Source: Vitellaria paradoxa
Lineage: Eukaryota > Streptophyta > Magnoliopsida > Ericales > Sapotaceae
DNA length: 64,000 nt
Assembly: GCA_019916065.1 (NCBI GenBank)
Contig: CM034236.1
Span: forward strand, 18,366,805 to 18,430,804
Direction of reading: 5' to 3'
Numbering within the stretch: the stretch's first letter is position 1; the number at the start of each line of letters is the position of its first letter. Positions 34,246-45,513 of the stretch are shown here, piece after piece. The translations under genes were made by a program, and so were the position numbers. The notes under the pieces were generated by a model that saw only the letters and a program-made list of their open reading frames with translations, was not told the DNA's origin and made no database searches.

Positions 34246-34390
34246 TGAATTGTAAACCTGTAAAGAAAACGCTATCTGAAGTAGCGTTTTCAGAAAGCGC
34301 TCTTTCGTGTAGCGTTTTCAGAAAGCGCTCTTTCATATAGCGTTTTCAGAAAACCTAAAAACGCTATTTCATATAGCGTTTTTCACTCTG
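34246..34390. repeat. Left subterminal palindromic minisatellite
   Basis: Repeats of TAGCGTTTTCAGAAAGCGC and CTTTCATATAGCG alternate, with period about 30 bp. GCGTTTTC and its inverse GAAAACGC make nested hairpins. The right end carries the same motif at 42355-42480. Confidence 0.85.
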
Positions 34391-34754
34391 CCAACCCACA
34401 TTGTACATTACATTTATAAAAATCTAATTTTTTTTCCTGTTAACCTGCCGAGTTACTGAAAACACCACTCAACATTTAAATTACATTTATATAAAGTAAA
34501 AGAAACTTAAGCTTAATAAGCTAAAAGCAATAATAAAAGAAACTTTTAAATAATATCCTAAACATATAACGAAATATAAAACAAAACTAACTTGTAAATG
34601 ATATTAGAAAATCTATAAAGTAAAACTAAATTAAACTTTAAACGATATTACAAGATATGTAAAGAAATAAGATTGCAAGATTAATAAATAAAGTTATGAA
34701 GAATATATACATGAACTTTTGAATTGTATATCTTGTACAATGAATCTACAAAAG

Positions 34755-37252
34755 TCAAGATAAATAATGTCTACTCTGTCCCACAAGGAGATGCCTCCTA
34801 TTACGAGGAGGAAGAATCCTTCGCCCCTCCTGTGCCTGCGGCTGAGTCTGTGGTGCTGTAGGCTGCACCTGAGGTGGTGGGTCCTGAGGTAGCTCTAAAT
34901 GGGATGGATCCTGACTCGGATCAAAACGAGCTCTAGGCCTCTTTCGGGTGTAGTGTATGAGAGAAAGAGGAAGAGGTGCTGTGATGTCCTGCGATGGCGA
35001 TGCTATGGTAGTGGTAGGAACTGATGGCGTAGACTGCGACAGTGGTGACGGTGTAACATCCACGTCATCCATGACTATAGTGTAATCATCAATGCTCTCT
35101 AATGGATGATGTGGATCAGGAATCGGTGATGGTGGCCTGGCAGACACAGAAGGTGGCGCTCCTGGAGAACTGCAGGGTATGGCTCCTGCAGAAGTAGAGG
35201 GCATATCTCCTGCATAACTAGATGGTCCTGCTGCAGTAGATGATGATGGTCTGCCATCGGGGGAAGCTGATGAGGTCGCACTGCGTCCAGTCTCAGTCAA
35301 TCGATACTCCTCATCTATGATTGCAATGGTCCTCCTCCCGATGCTCCTCATCATCTCAGCCAACCGACGAACCTCCTCCCAATCCCTACAACTGAGGATA
35401 TCTATCGCTATCTGAGTAGCCCTCACAGCGGTATCCACCTATAAACGTATGAAGAACGATTAACATGTCAATTAATTAAACTGTATTGAAAACAAGAATA
35501 ACAATTCATGACTCAATTGATAACGAGTCACTCACCAGTATAGTCGTCGTAGCTGCAACAGGCTGAGATCCGATTGGAGGCACAGGTCGCAGAGGTCCAA
35601 TCGGTGTCCTGGTGATCGTCCGATACCATCGCATGTACGGATCATCCGCTGGCATCTGGCCTATAAATGGGTCTGCTGTGACCACTCTATTATGTCGATC
35701 CTCCCATGCAGTGATGTGCTCTCGGTGGTGGACATCCCAGCGAGTCCCCCCGCGACCTCGTCGATCAAGTGCATGCAATGCAAGGCTGGTGTCGCATGTG
35801 GCTAGCTCCTCCTGAATCATCCCAAACTGCCGCATGACCCGATCTGGAAAATACATCTCGACTACATCATAGCATATAAGGGGCACTCTAGCCCGCCAAA
35901 TCGCCCGATCACGTGGTGGAATGGGAAGATCAGCTGGATATGGTTGCCACGCCATCTATGCCTCGGTCATGATATCCAACTGATCTCTATAGCATCTGAG
36001 AGTACGGGAACTAGTCATCGTAAGTGGAGCCAGCCACCTACAGTGAGAAAAGATAGTATCAGTTGCAGTAATGCGTATGTTCGATAAAATAACAACCATA
36101 ACAATAAGTGATTACTGTCCATACCTATAGCCATATGGGTCGGCTGGTAGTGGTGGGGGGTCGTGATGTGCGTCTGCAGCATGGGCTGGGTCAGCAGCTG
36201 CTATCCCCTCTGCAGGTGCGGCGTCCTGTATGGGTGCATCCTGGTCCGGAGGATCCATAGGTGCTGCAATCGGATCCGGCTGGCGGATCAGTGGTCGTAC
36301 AAGGGATAATCGCTCCCATGCCCAAATCTGTAATATGACCAGTGGCCCTGAGATCTCCTTAGCCCCTGGCTGTGCTGCCTTACACATCTCTCGATACAAC
36401 CACGCAAGTGTTGCGGACCCCCAGCTATATCGACCAACATGCTCCAGATGCTCTAACATCGGTAAGTACATCAGCTTAACCATATTCCCAGACTTGTCTG
36501 CCAGCAAGCCACCCCCAATCAACAACAACAACGTGGCCCGTGCGTGCTGCCGCACAACCTCGTCATCTGCACCATCCGGTAGTCGTGTAAAATGTCGAGT
36601 CAACCAAGTGATCTGTAGGCGTGCTCCATGGATAGCAGCTGCAGGAGGGGCAATGCCTAATAACCTCTGTATGATGCCTATCCACTCTGGCACACTGTGC
36701 TCCTCGTCCATGCCAGTCACGGCAAATCCATCAACTGGAAGTCCGGTGATAACACTGATATCCTCAAGGGTGACTGTGCACTCCCCACAACGCAAGTGAA
36801 ATGTATGTGTCTCGGGCCTCCATCGCTCAACTAGGGCCGTGAGGAGGGCGTGGTACAACTGAATGGAACCCATCCTGTAGAATCCATACACCCCTGCTCT
36901 CACCAAGTACTCGACCACCCTGGCATCTCTAGGTATGCGAGTGAAGTCACGCATCAACTGCTTACTGCTCCTGACTTTAAGGACTACCTCTTCCTGCAAC
37001 GAGGACAAATAAGACGTTAGTAGAGATTACTTTAATCTAAACAATGTGTTTTACTAAAGAATGTGTTTTATAACATAAAAATGACTTCAATGTAAAGAAC
37101 CTAAACAAGAGGTCAGTAATCGGTGGCATCTACATTATAAATTATAAACTTACCCCATCAGCCCATATCCGTGAAGATCTATGCGACCCCTGACGGTGCA
37201 ACACTGATGGGTCCTCAGGTCCGGGTGAAAGCAAATCTGCGCGTGCGTCCAT
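34755..37252 (-). pseudogene. Plant mobile domain (PMD) protein, MULE-borne, one in-frame stop
   Basis: Four exons can be joined with canonical sites: 37154-37252, 36125-36993, 35536-36037 and 34755-35438, phases 0, 2 and 0. Exon 1 starts MDARADLLSPGPEDPSVLH. Exon 2 has the PMD core (MGSIQLYHALLTALVERWRP, ETHTFHLRCGECTVTLEDIS, VITGLPVDG), typical of MAIN/MAIL1-like proteins often labelled phosphatase 7 long form. Exon 3 has WRARVPLICYDVVEMYFPD. Exon 4 is Pro/Ser-rich and ends basic. A TAG at 35956-35958 interrupts exon 3 just before MAWQPYPADL, plausibly from CAG. PMD proteins act in silencing and genome maintenance in plants and are repeatedly carried by transposons; the role inside a MULE is unknown. 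Without the stop it would be about 717 residues. Confidence 0.85.
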
Positions 37253-37550
37253 AATGACTGAACAACTACCTGTATATAGGACAATAAATTACATCAAACA
37301 TCACATGTAATGATAACATGAAAATAAAGTAAATATTAACTTGATAGGCTTTATACATAAATAAATTGTCATTCAAATTATTTGACAAATGTTGTACTAA
37401 CATGCAAGTAAAGCAAATGTCAACTTCATTACACTTAAATAGCAAAAGTGTCAGTGACATTACGTTCACTTTAGTCATTACATAACCTTGAAATATCCAA
37501 CATAATACATCAGTATATTATCACTCTCGATACAACATGTTCTTTCGTGG
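37253..37550. other. Spacer between the two MULE genes
   Basis: AT-rich DNA lies between the transposase stop and the start of the PMD gene. It presumably holds the transposase 3' end and the PMD promoter, but no clear TATA box or poly(A) signal was fixed. Confidence 0.5.
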
Positions 37551-40085
37551 CTACCCGGGAAGTTTGCCTGGGCACTTCCTCTTGTTATGACCCTCCTGAC
37601 GGCAAATTCCACATCGAACTTTCGATGCGCTTTCACTTCTGTCCATCTCAGTCCGGATGCGGGTCGACATTGGCCTATCTTTTTGTCGCTTCAGACGCTA
37701 ATTTGGGATAAAAAGCGGAGCATTTGGTGTTTCCCAATACTTTGAGTCAAGCAGGGGCTTGAAGCGAGGAGCATAAATGTTGACATAAGTATCAATGGAG
37801 TATTCTTCTGCTAGCATTCCCATCCAATCATAGTGTCGCTCCTCGCAGACGGCAATTACATGTGAGCATGGAATCCTAAGCTGATTCCATTTACCGCATG
37901 TGCAAGTTTCCTCTTTCAGGTTCACAACTTGGACATTGCCTCCTCCGCTAACATGGCGGCCTGTGGTGATCTCATACACACCGTCAACTTGGTTGAACCG
38001 TACAATACGATGTGCGCGAGCACGGATTTGGAACTTCTCAACTAACTCTTGGACATTAGGAGAAAGTCGAAGTTCAGTCCCCTGGCAAGCCACTCCCACT
38101 GCATTCCTATCACTGAAATATGTCAAAACCTTGTAGAAAGTAAACTGAGCGCAAGCTGCAATTGGCAAAGACCTCGCACCCCGCATTACATTGTTGAAGC
38201 ACTCAGAGATATTGGTGGTTTTGTTTCCATATCTGTGGCCCCCATCGTGAGACATAGTCCACTTCTCCCTAGGGATCTCATCGAGGTACTTCCACGCATC
38301 TGGGTTTAATTCTCTGATCGTTTGCATTATTGCCTCAAACTTACGAAGTTGAGGGGTTTTCGCCGCATTTGACATCAACTTAGTCAGTTGGACTCCGCCA
38401 TGGTTCTTCTTAAAGTTTGCTTCCACATGGCGTATGCAAAACCGATGAGTGGCATTAGGCCATGCCCAACCTGAAGTAGGTGTATTAATTGCGGATACCA
38501 GGCCAGGATGCCGATCTGAAATAAGGCATAAGCCTGGTCTGTTTGGCACTACATGAACCCTCAAGTTGTGGAGAAACCAAAACCAACTGTCAAATGACTC
38601 CTCATCCACCACAGCAAAGGCAAGTGGGAAAATTTACAGGTTTGCATCAACTCCCATTGCTATTAGAAGCTTACCTTTGTATTTTCCGTATAAGTGCGTG
38701 CCATCAACGCTCACGACAGGTCTACAGAATTTGAACCCTTCAATAGCTGGTTTGAAAGCCCAGAATACGTGCCGCAAGATTGCAGTACCCGGAGTACCTG
38801 ATGGGTGGTACAAGTAGTTAACAACGGAACCAGGGTTGAATGTTTGGACTGTGTGCAGGAAGATTGGCAATTTACGGTACGATTCTTCCCAATTGCCAAA
38901 AATATTAGCAATTGCCTTCTGTTTTGCAGCCCACGCCTTATTGTACGAAATGTGATACTGATATTGTTTGCTAACTATCACAGATATCATGCCGGGAGAT
39001 ATTGAAGGATCTTTCTTGACCATCTCCTCAATGTGAGACGCAACAAATTGGGCATCCAACTGCGAGTGATCCTGATTCATCCTTGCATAAACACAGGTAT
39101 GTGGCCCAACGTAAACAGTTATCTGCCACTGTCCATGTTTCTTTAACTTAGTTGCACGCAGTCGCCAATTACACGATGTTCCTCCAAACATCTTGCACTT
39201 GATCATCCATCTCCGTCTATCAGACTCAACCGTCTGGTACTGTGTGTTGGTCCTCAGTGAGTACGTCTTCACAGCATTCACCAGATCAATTTTCTCATTG
39301 AATAGAACACCAGTGCGAGGTTCCTGACACGTGGGATCCCATTGTTTGCAAGTAAACCCTGATGTGGAGCAGGCAGTGATAACTTCAGGCAATGTTGTAA
39401 ACGTTTGTGAATCAGGTTGATGAAACTCGGGTTCTACCACCTCCACCGCTGGCTGGGATACAGTGAAGCCCACCTCAAAATCCACACTGTCATCAAAATC
39501 CATCCGAACTTCTTCGTCATCTTCAGGATCCGCCATCATTTCCTCCATGCATGGCGACTCAGCTGATTGATTGTATTCCATTCGATGCTGGTGATCAGCT
39601 AGCTCTCTAACTGCATCCCACTGAGCAACATCTACAGGCACGTGGTTAGAAAGCTCCTCACTTGAAATGTTATGTTCTCCTCTTGAGCTAGCCACGGGAG
39701 CTAGATCTGTCTCGGGGATCAATGGTGCACGTATAGGCTGCTCAACTGATGTCATTTCATACTGTATGTACAAGTCAGTGTGAGACCAGTTCAACTTCTT
39801 GATTCCTTCCAGTAAAGTCCGAATTGAGTCATCGTCATCTAATCTAAGCCCCCGCGTGCGAACGGTACCTCCAAACGGATACGGGTAAGGACATATGATT
39901 TTAATGTTAACCCGGCCTTGTTGCACACCTAACACGGAGCACAACTTCGTGACTAACTCCTCGTAGCTTACACTCGGAAGCACCCGAATGCATCGCTCGT
40001 AGTCACGATCATATGATAATCCTTCTGACGTTGATACAATACTTCCCCCCCAATAACAAAAAAGTGACACATATTCTTCAGCCAT
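37551..40085 (-). pseudogene. mudrA-like: MULE transposase (MuDR family), two in-frame stops
   Basis: A single frame of 845 codons starts at ATG 40083-40085 (MAEEYVSLFCYWGG). Order: a PB1-like N-terminal fold (about residues 5-115), an acidic linker, the MuDR DNA-binding domain (about 265-345, FNEKIDLVNAVKTYSLR and a CNWRLRA segment), and the DDE core with VVSVDGTHL (about 459), LISDRHPG (about 523) and NISECFNN (about 628). A SWIM zinc finger follows (CTCGKWNQLRIPCSH, about 725) and a terminal CCHC knuckle (CGICRQEGHNKRKC, about 823). TAA at 38634-38636 replaces a residue that is normally Gln before IFPLAFAVV, and TAG at 37698-37700 precedes the knuckle. All catalytic residues survive. It would cut and paste elements with these TIRs. 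Confidence 0.92.
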
Positions 40086-40239
40086 GATACCTTCAATTAC
40101 CAACAAAACAATAGGATTAGTTTATCACATATACGAGCCATGCTCAAGTAATCTCAATTATTGATAATTCAATCTTAAGCTTTCAGCCAAAAGGAGGATA
40201 AGTTTCATCTAGAACTTATAAAGAGAGAGCCTTACAAAT

Positions 40240-40470
40240 CCCAAAAAATTTTTTTACCACTTTTAATAAATTTTGATGCAAAATCATTCTAACGGAATGA
40301 AAAACTGTTCAAACGGTTCTTCTTTAAAAAAAAAAAAAAATTGATGCAAAAGTTAAAAAACTTTCACTATTCATATCTGAAAAATGTAATTTGATTACTG
40401 CACGTCAAACATCAAAAAATTCTCTAAATTACATTTTTCGTTATTTTTTATTATTTTTCACTACACTAGC
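40240..40470. mobile_element. MITE inside the transposase 5' intron
   Basis: The sequence shares family 1 blocks (CATTCTAACGGAATGAAAAAC, CGTTCAAACGGTT-like palindrome, AAAAATGTAATTTGATT, TTTTTATTATTTTTCAC). Ends are not exactly defined. Confidence 0.5.
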
Positions 40471-40824
40471 ACACATCTTCAAGGCAGTGGAAGCCTACAT
40501 AACATGTGAGAACATGATCAACACTGATAACCATTTGCCTAATTTAATAAATTATAATTAAATCAAATTAACTGTTTAATGTGAGATGCAAATGAGAGCA
40601 TCTCTTCAATGAAAGGGGTTCAAGCTAATTAGCTCCAGAGGGAATCCCAAAACCCATAAGAGAGAACCATAGGGGAAAGTAGGGAAAAAAACCACAGCCT
40701 TCTGTTGCTTTTTGAGTTGGAGAGAAATGCATCAAATGCTTTTGCTTAAACATGACCAATTTTTTGTTTCCAATTCTTGTCTAATATTCTCTTTCTTAGG
40801 TTTTGCCTTCTAGAGATATAAACA

Positions 40825-40828
<4 letters not shown>

Positions 40829-40893
<65 letters not shown>
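40829..40893. repeat. (TA)n microsatellite in the MULE intron
   Basis: About 65 bases of alternating TA. An open frame reading Tyr-Ile repeats across it is an artefact. Confidence 0.9.
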
Positions 40894-40896
<3 letters not shown>

Positions 40897-42153
40897 CATG
40901 TGGAGAATATTGCTGACACATTATTTATATATAAATGATGAGGGGACAATAACAACTTAATTTATGAGGGTTTTATTGATTAATTATGGAATGGAATCTC
41001 ATGTATGCACACCAAATCAAGCGAATATCTCAAAGCTGAGGTTGGGTGTGATTCTCTGTTTGCCCACTTGGTGGTTGGTTTGGCTGCATCAAGATGATCA
41101 TATTGTCTTTTTCTGAAATCAAGCAACAGCGATTTAGTGCCCCTTTGCACTTACCAAAAAAAAAAAAAAAATTTAGTGCCCCTTTGCCTCCAAATCTTGT
41201 AACAACAGATCAATATATCATCCCTTTTTCCAAGATGTTTAACATTTTTGAAAAATGAGCATAAAACACAGTAGATTAGTCTTGGTACACAATAAGGCCT
41301 ATATATACACAATAAGGCCTATATATAAAAACACACACATATAGGTAACAACTGCAATTAAAATCAGAGCAACCATAATAAATGATCATGGTCACATGCA
41401 TCAGCAATACATCATCCATCACATTTTGGGTGTGTTTGGAACAAGTACTTATGCTAGGACAGGATAGAACTCCAGCATCTTTGACAAATTTGAATCACCC
41501 TTGGTACACTTGCAAAGCAGGCCATTAAGTCAATTCCCATGGACATTAGATGACTCCTCTCTCTCTCTCTCTCTCTCTCCCCCTCCCTCCCTCTATCTCT
41601 TCTTTTCTTCAATGAATTCCGAGTAGATCACCATAGGAAATTTCAAGAAATGGTCCAAAGAGGAAAGCAATAATATTAAATCCTCCTCCAACAAAACTAG
41701 CACTGGGAAGACAGATGAAAAGTAACAAGAATCCAATCTTGTTCTGCACACCAGAAAATAAAGCTCTTTTTCCATATTATCAAGCTCATATAAACACCAT
41801 TGAAAACCATAAAACAAAATATGATTTCTACCATTTAATTAGGAAGCTGGCTAAAGTCATCACCAAAGGGGAGTTAATTACAAGATAAGAGCATTTCCCT
41901 CAAACAAAGAGCAGTGATTATAAAATTTACAAACAGCCAATTAATCCAAACACAACAAACCAAATCAACACAAAAAAATCCTACACTTTCTCGGCTACCA
42001 AACACAACAAACCAGCACATTCATCCAACACAATCAATCACAGCCACCACAATCAATATATTGAATTAAAATGATCAATCAAAATAAAAAATGTAACAAA
42101 TCAATTGCAGCCACAAAGGCTGCCGCAGCATCCAAAAAAAAAACAAAACTTAC

Positions 42154-42350
42154 CTGAGTTTGTGGGTGGAGCTCGGTAGGTAGAGGTCGCCGGCGGTGAG
42201 AGCTCACGGACGAACGAGAGGCCGGTTGAGAGAGAGGAGGGTTGCTTCTTCAGCCTTGGGCGAGAGAGAGAGCAGAGCTCGGCCTGAGCGCACGACAGAG
42301 AGAAGGAAAGACAGACGGGTTCGAATGAGGGGGGAACTGGGTTTAAGGTA
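42154..42350 (-). other. Probable 5' UTR exon of the MULE transposase
   Basis: On the minus strand, a pyrimidine-rich GC-richer segment (CTTTCCTTCTCTCTGTCGTG, CTCTCTCTCTCGCCC) ends CTCAG followed by GTAAGT (42148-42153), a perfect donor. Its position just inside the right TIR suits a promoter in the terminal repeat. The intron would run to just upstream of the ATG at 40085; the acceptor (possibly ATTGAAG at about 40091) is less certain. The interval 40470-42150 shows no coding sequence, only microsatellites and a short AATAAGGCCTATATA duplication near 41290. Confidence 0.55.
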
Positions 42351-42354
42351 ACGT

Positions 42355-42480
42355 AGAAAACGCTCTTTCATTGAGCGTTTTCAGAAAGCGCTATTTCATA
42401 TAGCGTTTTCAGAAAACGCCCTTTCATATAGCGTTTTCATAAAGCGCCCTTTCATATAGCGTTTTCAGAAGGGTGAAAAA
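42355..42480. repeat. Right subterminal palindromic minisatellite
   Basis: Five units of the type CTTTCATATAGCGTTTTCAG with AAGCGC or AAACGCC spacers, mirroring 34246-34390. Confidence 0.85.
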
Positions 42481-42507
42481 AATTCGATTCCGGGTTGAGT
42501 GTAATAT

Positions 42508-42619
42508 GAAAACGCTTTTTCAAACTCTGTTTTCATTAACCGCACTCTCCCAAATACTTTTAAATCGACAATAGATACCAAATATTTTAATTAAATAACC
42601 GTAAAACAAAAAAAAATCC
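42508..42619 (-). repeat. MULE right terminal inverted repeat
   Basis: Inverse of 34134-34245. It is followed by the second copy of the target duplication TTGTTTTGA at 42620-42628. Confidence 0.93.
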
Positions 42620-44460
42620 TTGTTTTGATACATAAAATATTAAAAATAAATTATTTTTTTATTTTTTTAATACTGAGTTACTGCCCAATAAAAAATTGCA
42701 TTTAGCGTTTTTCTTTTAAATTGAGTCACATTTTCAATTTATAAATTCCACTTTTTATTTTGGTAATTAATTTTTTTTTGAAAATTGTAATTTCTATTAA
42801 TTGAAACTTTTTATGCATTTAGTAAAAATTTATAATTTTAAAACTTTCAATAACTTTTGACTATTGACGAAAGTTGACAATGTTTTATTTATGTTTGATT
42901 TTTTGTAAAAAATTATTAAAATTTAAAAATTTACCAAACAAACAACTTTTAATAGTAGTTAAAAAAAGCTAGAATTTAGGCAACAAAATGCTCCCTTTTG
43001 TTTAACAAAGGATTGGACTTCAACATGTTTAGGGCATGCACATCAAATAAATTGGTACCATTTGGAGGTCAACTTTTAGCAAAAAATTATCAACTTTTAA
43101 AATTTAGGTCTTTGGCAAAACATCGAATTTAACTTTTTTTTTTTTTCTCAGTAACAATAAATTACTTAATTCAAAAGTTACCAAAAATTTTACCAAATAC
43201 AAAAAATATTGCTAAAAATTGCTAAACGTTTTCAAAAGTTACCAAAAATTTTATTAAACACTCAAAATTTGTCAAAAGTTGTTAAAATTGTTATTTATTT
43301 TACCAAATATACCAAAATTTCAACTATCAACTTTTAAACAAAAAATACCAAAAATTACTAAAAATTAAACTTCTAAACACCCTCGATTTCTATCTTGACT
43401 GCTTTCTATTTTACCGTTAAAAAAATAAAAAATTAAGCTATATCAAACGCTTGAAATTAAAAGAATGTTTCATATTCTTCCTAAAAAAAAAAAAAGAAAG
43501 AAATAAAAGAAATATTTCGTGTTACTACAATGGAAATACAAAAATATTGGTCACTTCTTTAATATTATTTATTTATTTATTTCTCTCTCCTTCTTTTCTC
43601 TATCTCTATCCCTTTTCTGTCTCTCTCCTATTCTCTCTCCTATTTTATTTATTTATTTATTTGATTTTTCTTCCTTCTTTTAATTTTTCATCTCCCGCCC
43701 CCCTCCCTCCCCCCTCATTCCCACCTATATCTTTTTTTTTAATCCCTCCTCTCCCGCCTCTTCTTCTAAAATCATTTTATTTTTCACTTGAATAGATAAC
43801 TAATGTTGAAATAATTATTTAAAGATTTAGAGTTGTTGTTTAAAAATATATATATTTTTTGTGACATGATGTGAGACGGTTAGACAGGCGTGTCCTCCGT
43901 CTAATGACTTCAGGCACAACTTGAGTTCAAAGATTCGATGATTCACAGGTGCAATTATTTAAAAACTTAGAGTTTTTGTTTAAAAATATTAAAATAGAAC
44001 ATCACTGATAAAGAAACTGTAAAATAATAAAGAAATAGTATTGATTTTTTAAATCCATTAAGCGAGACAAATTAGAATTTCATACCATTAGATATTTAAA
44101 GAATATCAATTTATTTTTAAAAAGCAATATACAAGCTATTCGGAAGGATAACTCTTTTGTTATTATATAAAAAATGCTATTTTATTAGTTTTTGTAACTA
44201 CAAATTTGTAAAAAAAAAAAATATCTTCGTGATAGCATAGTTGTATAAGAGATTATTTTTAATGAATTATTTATTTCAAAATAGTTAACTTACAAAGTAA
44301 TTACATCATACTAATTAAAAAATTCCTACCAAAAAATCTAATTACATGACATGAATCGATACTATAGCCAATGGTGCAATAGATGCTGACTAATAGATTA
44401 ACACGCCTGGAATTTCTTCTTCTTCTTTTTCATTTTTTTTAACCCATTTTCACCCACGGT
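42620..44460. repeat. Paralogous ankyrin-locus block right of the MULE (copies 3 and 4)
   Basis: 42629-43040 matches 29980-30370. 43060-43390 is an AT-rich insert. 43550-44400 matches copies 1 and 2: CT-rich tract, GTTGAAATAATTATTTAAAG, GCGAGACAAATTAGAATTTC, CCAATGGTGCAATAGATGCTG, then AACCCATTTTCACCCACGG. It stops just before the point where an ankyrin first exon would begin. Confidence 0.75.
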
Positions 44461-44587
44461 CCAGTACAGCTTTTTGTGTGATTTGGATGTGATACATATT
44501 GTTGGGGGCACTTGCACGGTTGTATACTGAGTCTTCATTTGATATTATTATCTTCTGATATTTATTTCAGGATGATGGTATAGGTTT
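44461..44587. other. Left flank of the gag-only LTR element
   Basis: Short intergenic stretch with no feature. The last five bases, GGTTT, are nearly the same as GCTTT at 48503-48507 and may be a mutated target duplication. Confidence 0.4.
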
Positions 44588-45403
44588 TGTAAAGTTAACT
44601 TTATAGCGAATTCAAAAAATTATTTAAATTGAAAATAAATATGAAATCAGAATTGGACATGAAATCAAGTTTCTTGATCAGATTGAAAGAATAAGATTTT
44701 GTTTCCTAAGTTGAATAAAAGATTGACATTTTCCTGAAATAATACTTATACGATTGAAACAATGTTGATCAAATCACAAAGGAAAACAAATTATAGAAGA
44801 TCAAGAAATTCAAATGCGTTCCAGAAAGACTTGCAGGCAGGAGACCCTTTGACCTTTTGGTAGTAAACCCCACAGGGAACGCGCAGTGAAATCGATGGTT
44901 CGAGCGAAATATTTTATAAAAAATTCTTTTTCCATTTAGAAATTTTGTTTTTAAAATATATGTTTATTTATATGAGTTCTAGTTAGAATAGAACTTTGTA
45001 ACTCTATATATATGCACCCAAGTTTAATGTACAAATAACAATTGAAAGAGCATATTATAGAGTGTTGTGAGAGAGAGATAATTTTGTTTTTCTTTTGTAA
45101 GCTTATAAGTCTTTTTTTTTTTTTTTTTTTCTACTACTCATTCTTGAGCGTCTTGGAGGATTCCACAGTGCAATTTTCAAAGAATCGAAAAGTTTGTTTC
45201 TACTTGGTCTAAGTGTATTGAGGATTCGAGCAAGTGCTTAGTCGTGCGATGAGTCGTAGATATTTCAAGTGAGTACTTGTAACCTAAATTAAATAGTAGA
45301 AATTGTTTTGAGATTTTTTTTCCTTGGAGGATTTTCCTCGTTTTTTCTTGCTACCTTCACTTTTATTTTTATTGTGTGGATTGGAGGTGATTCAGAAATT
45401 TCA
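44588..45403 (+). repeat. 5' LTR of the gag-only element
   Basis: It carries a TATATATATGCACC TATA-like box near 45006 and a T-rich run at 45112-45130. It is homologous end to end with 47691-48502. Confidence 0.85.
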
Positions 45404-45405
45404 AT

Positions 45406-45417
45406 TAGTATCAGAGC
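45406..45417 (+). promoter_or_regulatory. Primer binding site, one mismatch
   Basis: TAGTATCAGAGC differs from the initiator Met tRNA site TGGTATCAGAGC at one position and lies three bases after the LTR. Confidence 0.8.
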
Positions 45418-45513
45418 GGTGTTCCCCTAGGGTTTTTACCACACAAGCGAGATACTAGAAGGTTAGTACCTGTCAACCCACAACGTGGAGTTACTTACAA
45501 GTTTTCAACTTCC

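Larger units (their letters stand above)
34134..42619 (-). mobile_element. MULE (MuDR-type) with transposase and plant mobile domain genes
   Basis: Inverted repeats of about 112 bp (34134-34245 and 42508-42619) begin with GGA, nine T and GTTTTACGG, and differ at only two positions by eye. A 9-bp duplication TTGTTTTGA flanks the element (34125-34133, 42620-42628). Both genes run on the minus strand: the transposase with a spliced 5' UTR exon near the right end, then a four-exon plant mobile domain gene. Near-identical TIRs suggest a recent insertion, yet both genes carry in-frame stops, so this copy is probably mobilised in trans or dead. A paralogous empty site exists at 29971. Confidence 0.95.

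Noticed and set aside
36230..36799. 189-codon open frame on the plus strand inside the MULE
   Set aside because: It is antisense to the well-supported PMD exon 2. Its length follows from the GC-rich composition of that exon, and it has no recognisable domain.
40746..40955. Open frame with a long Tyr-Ile repeat
   Set aside because: It is translated TA microsatellite. The same applies to the Tyr-Ile run within 7763-7816.
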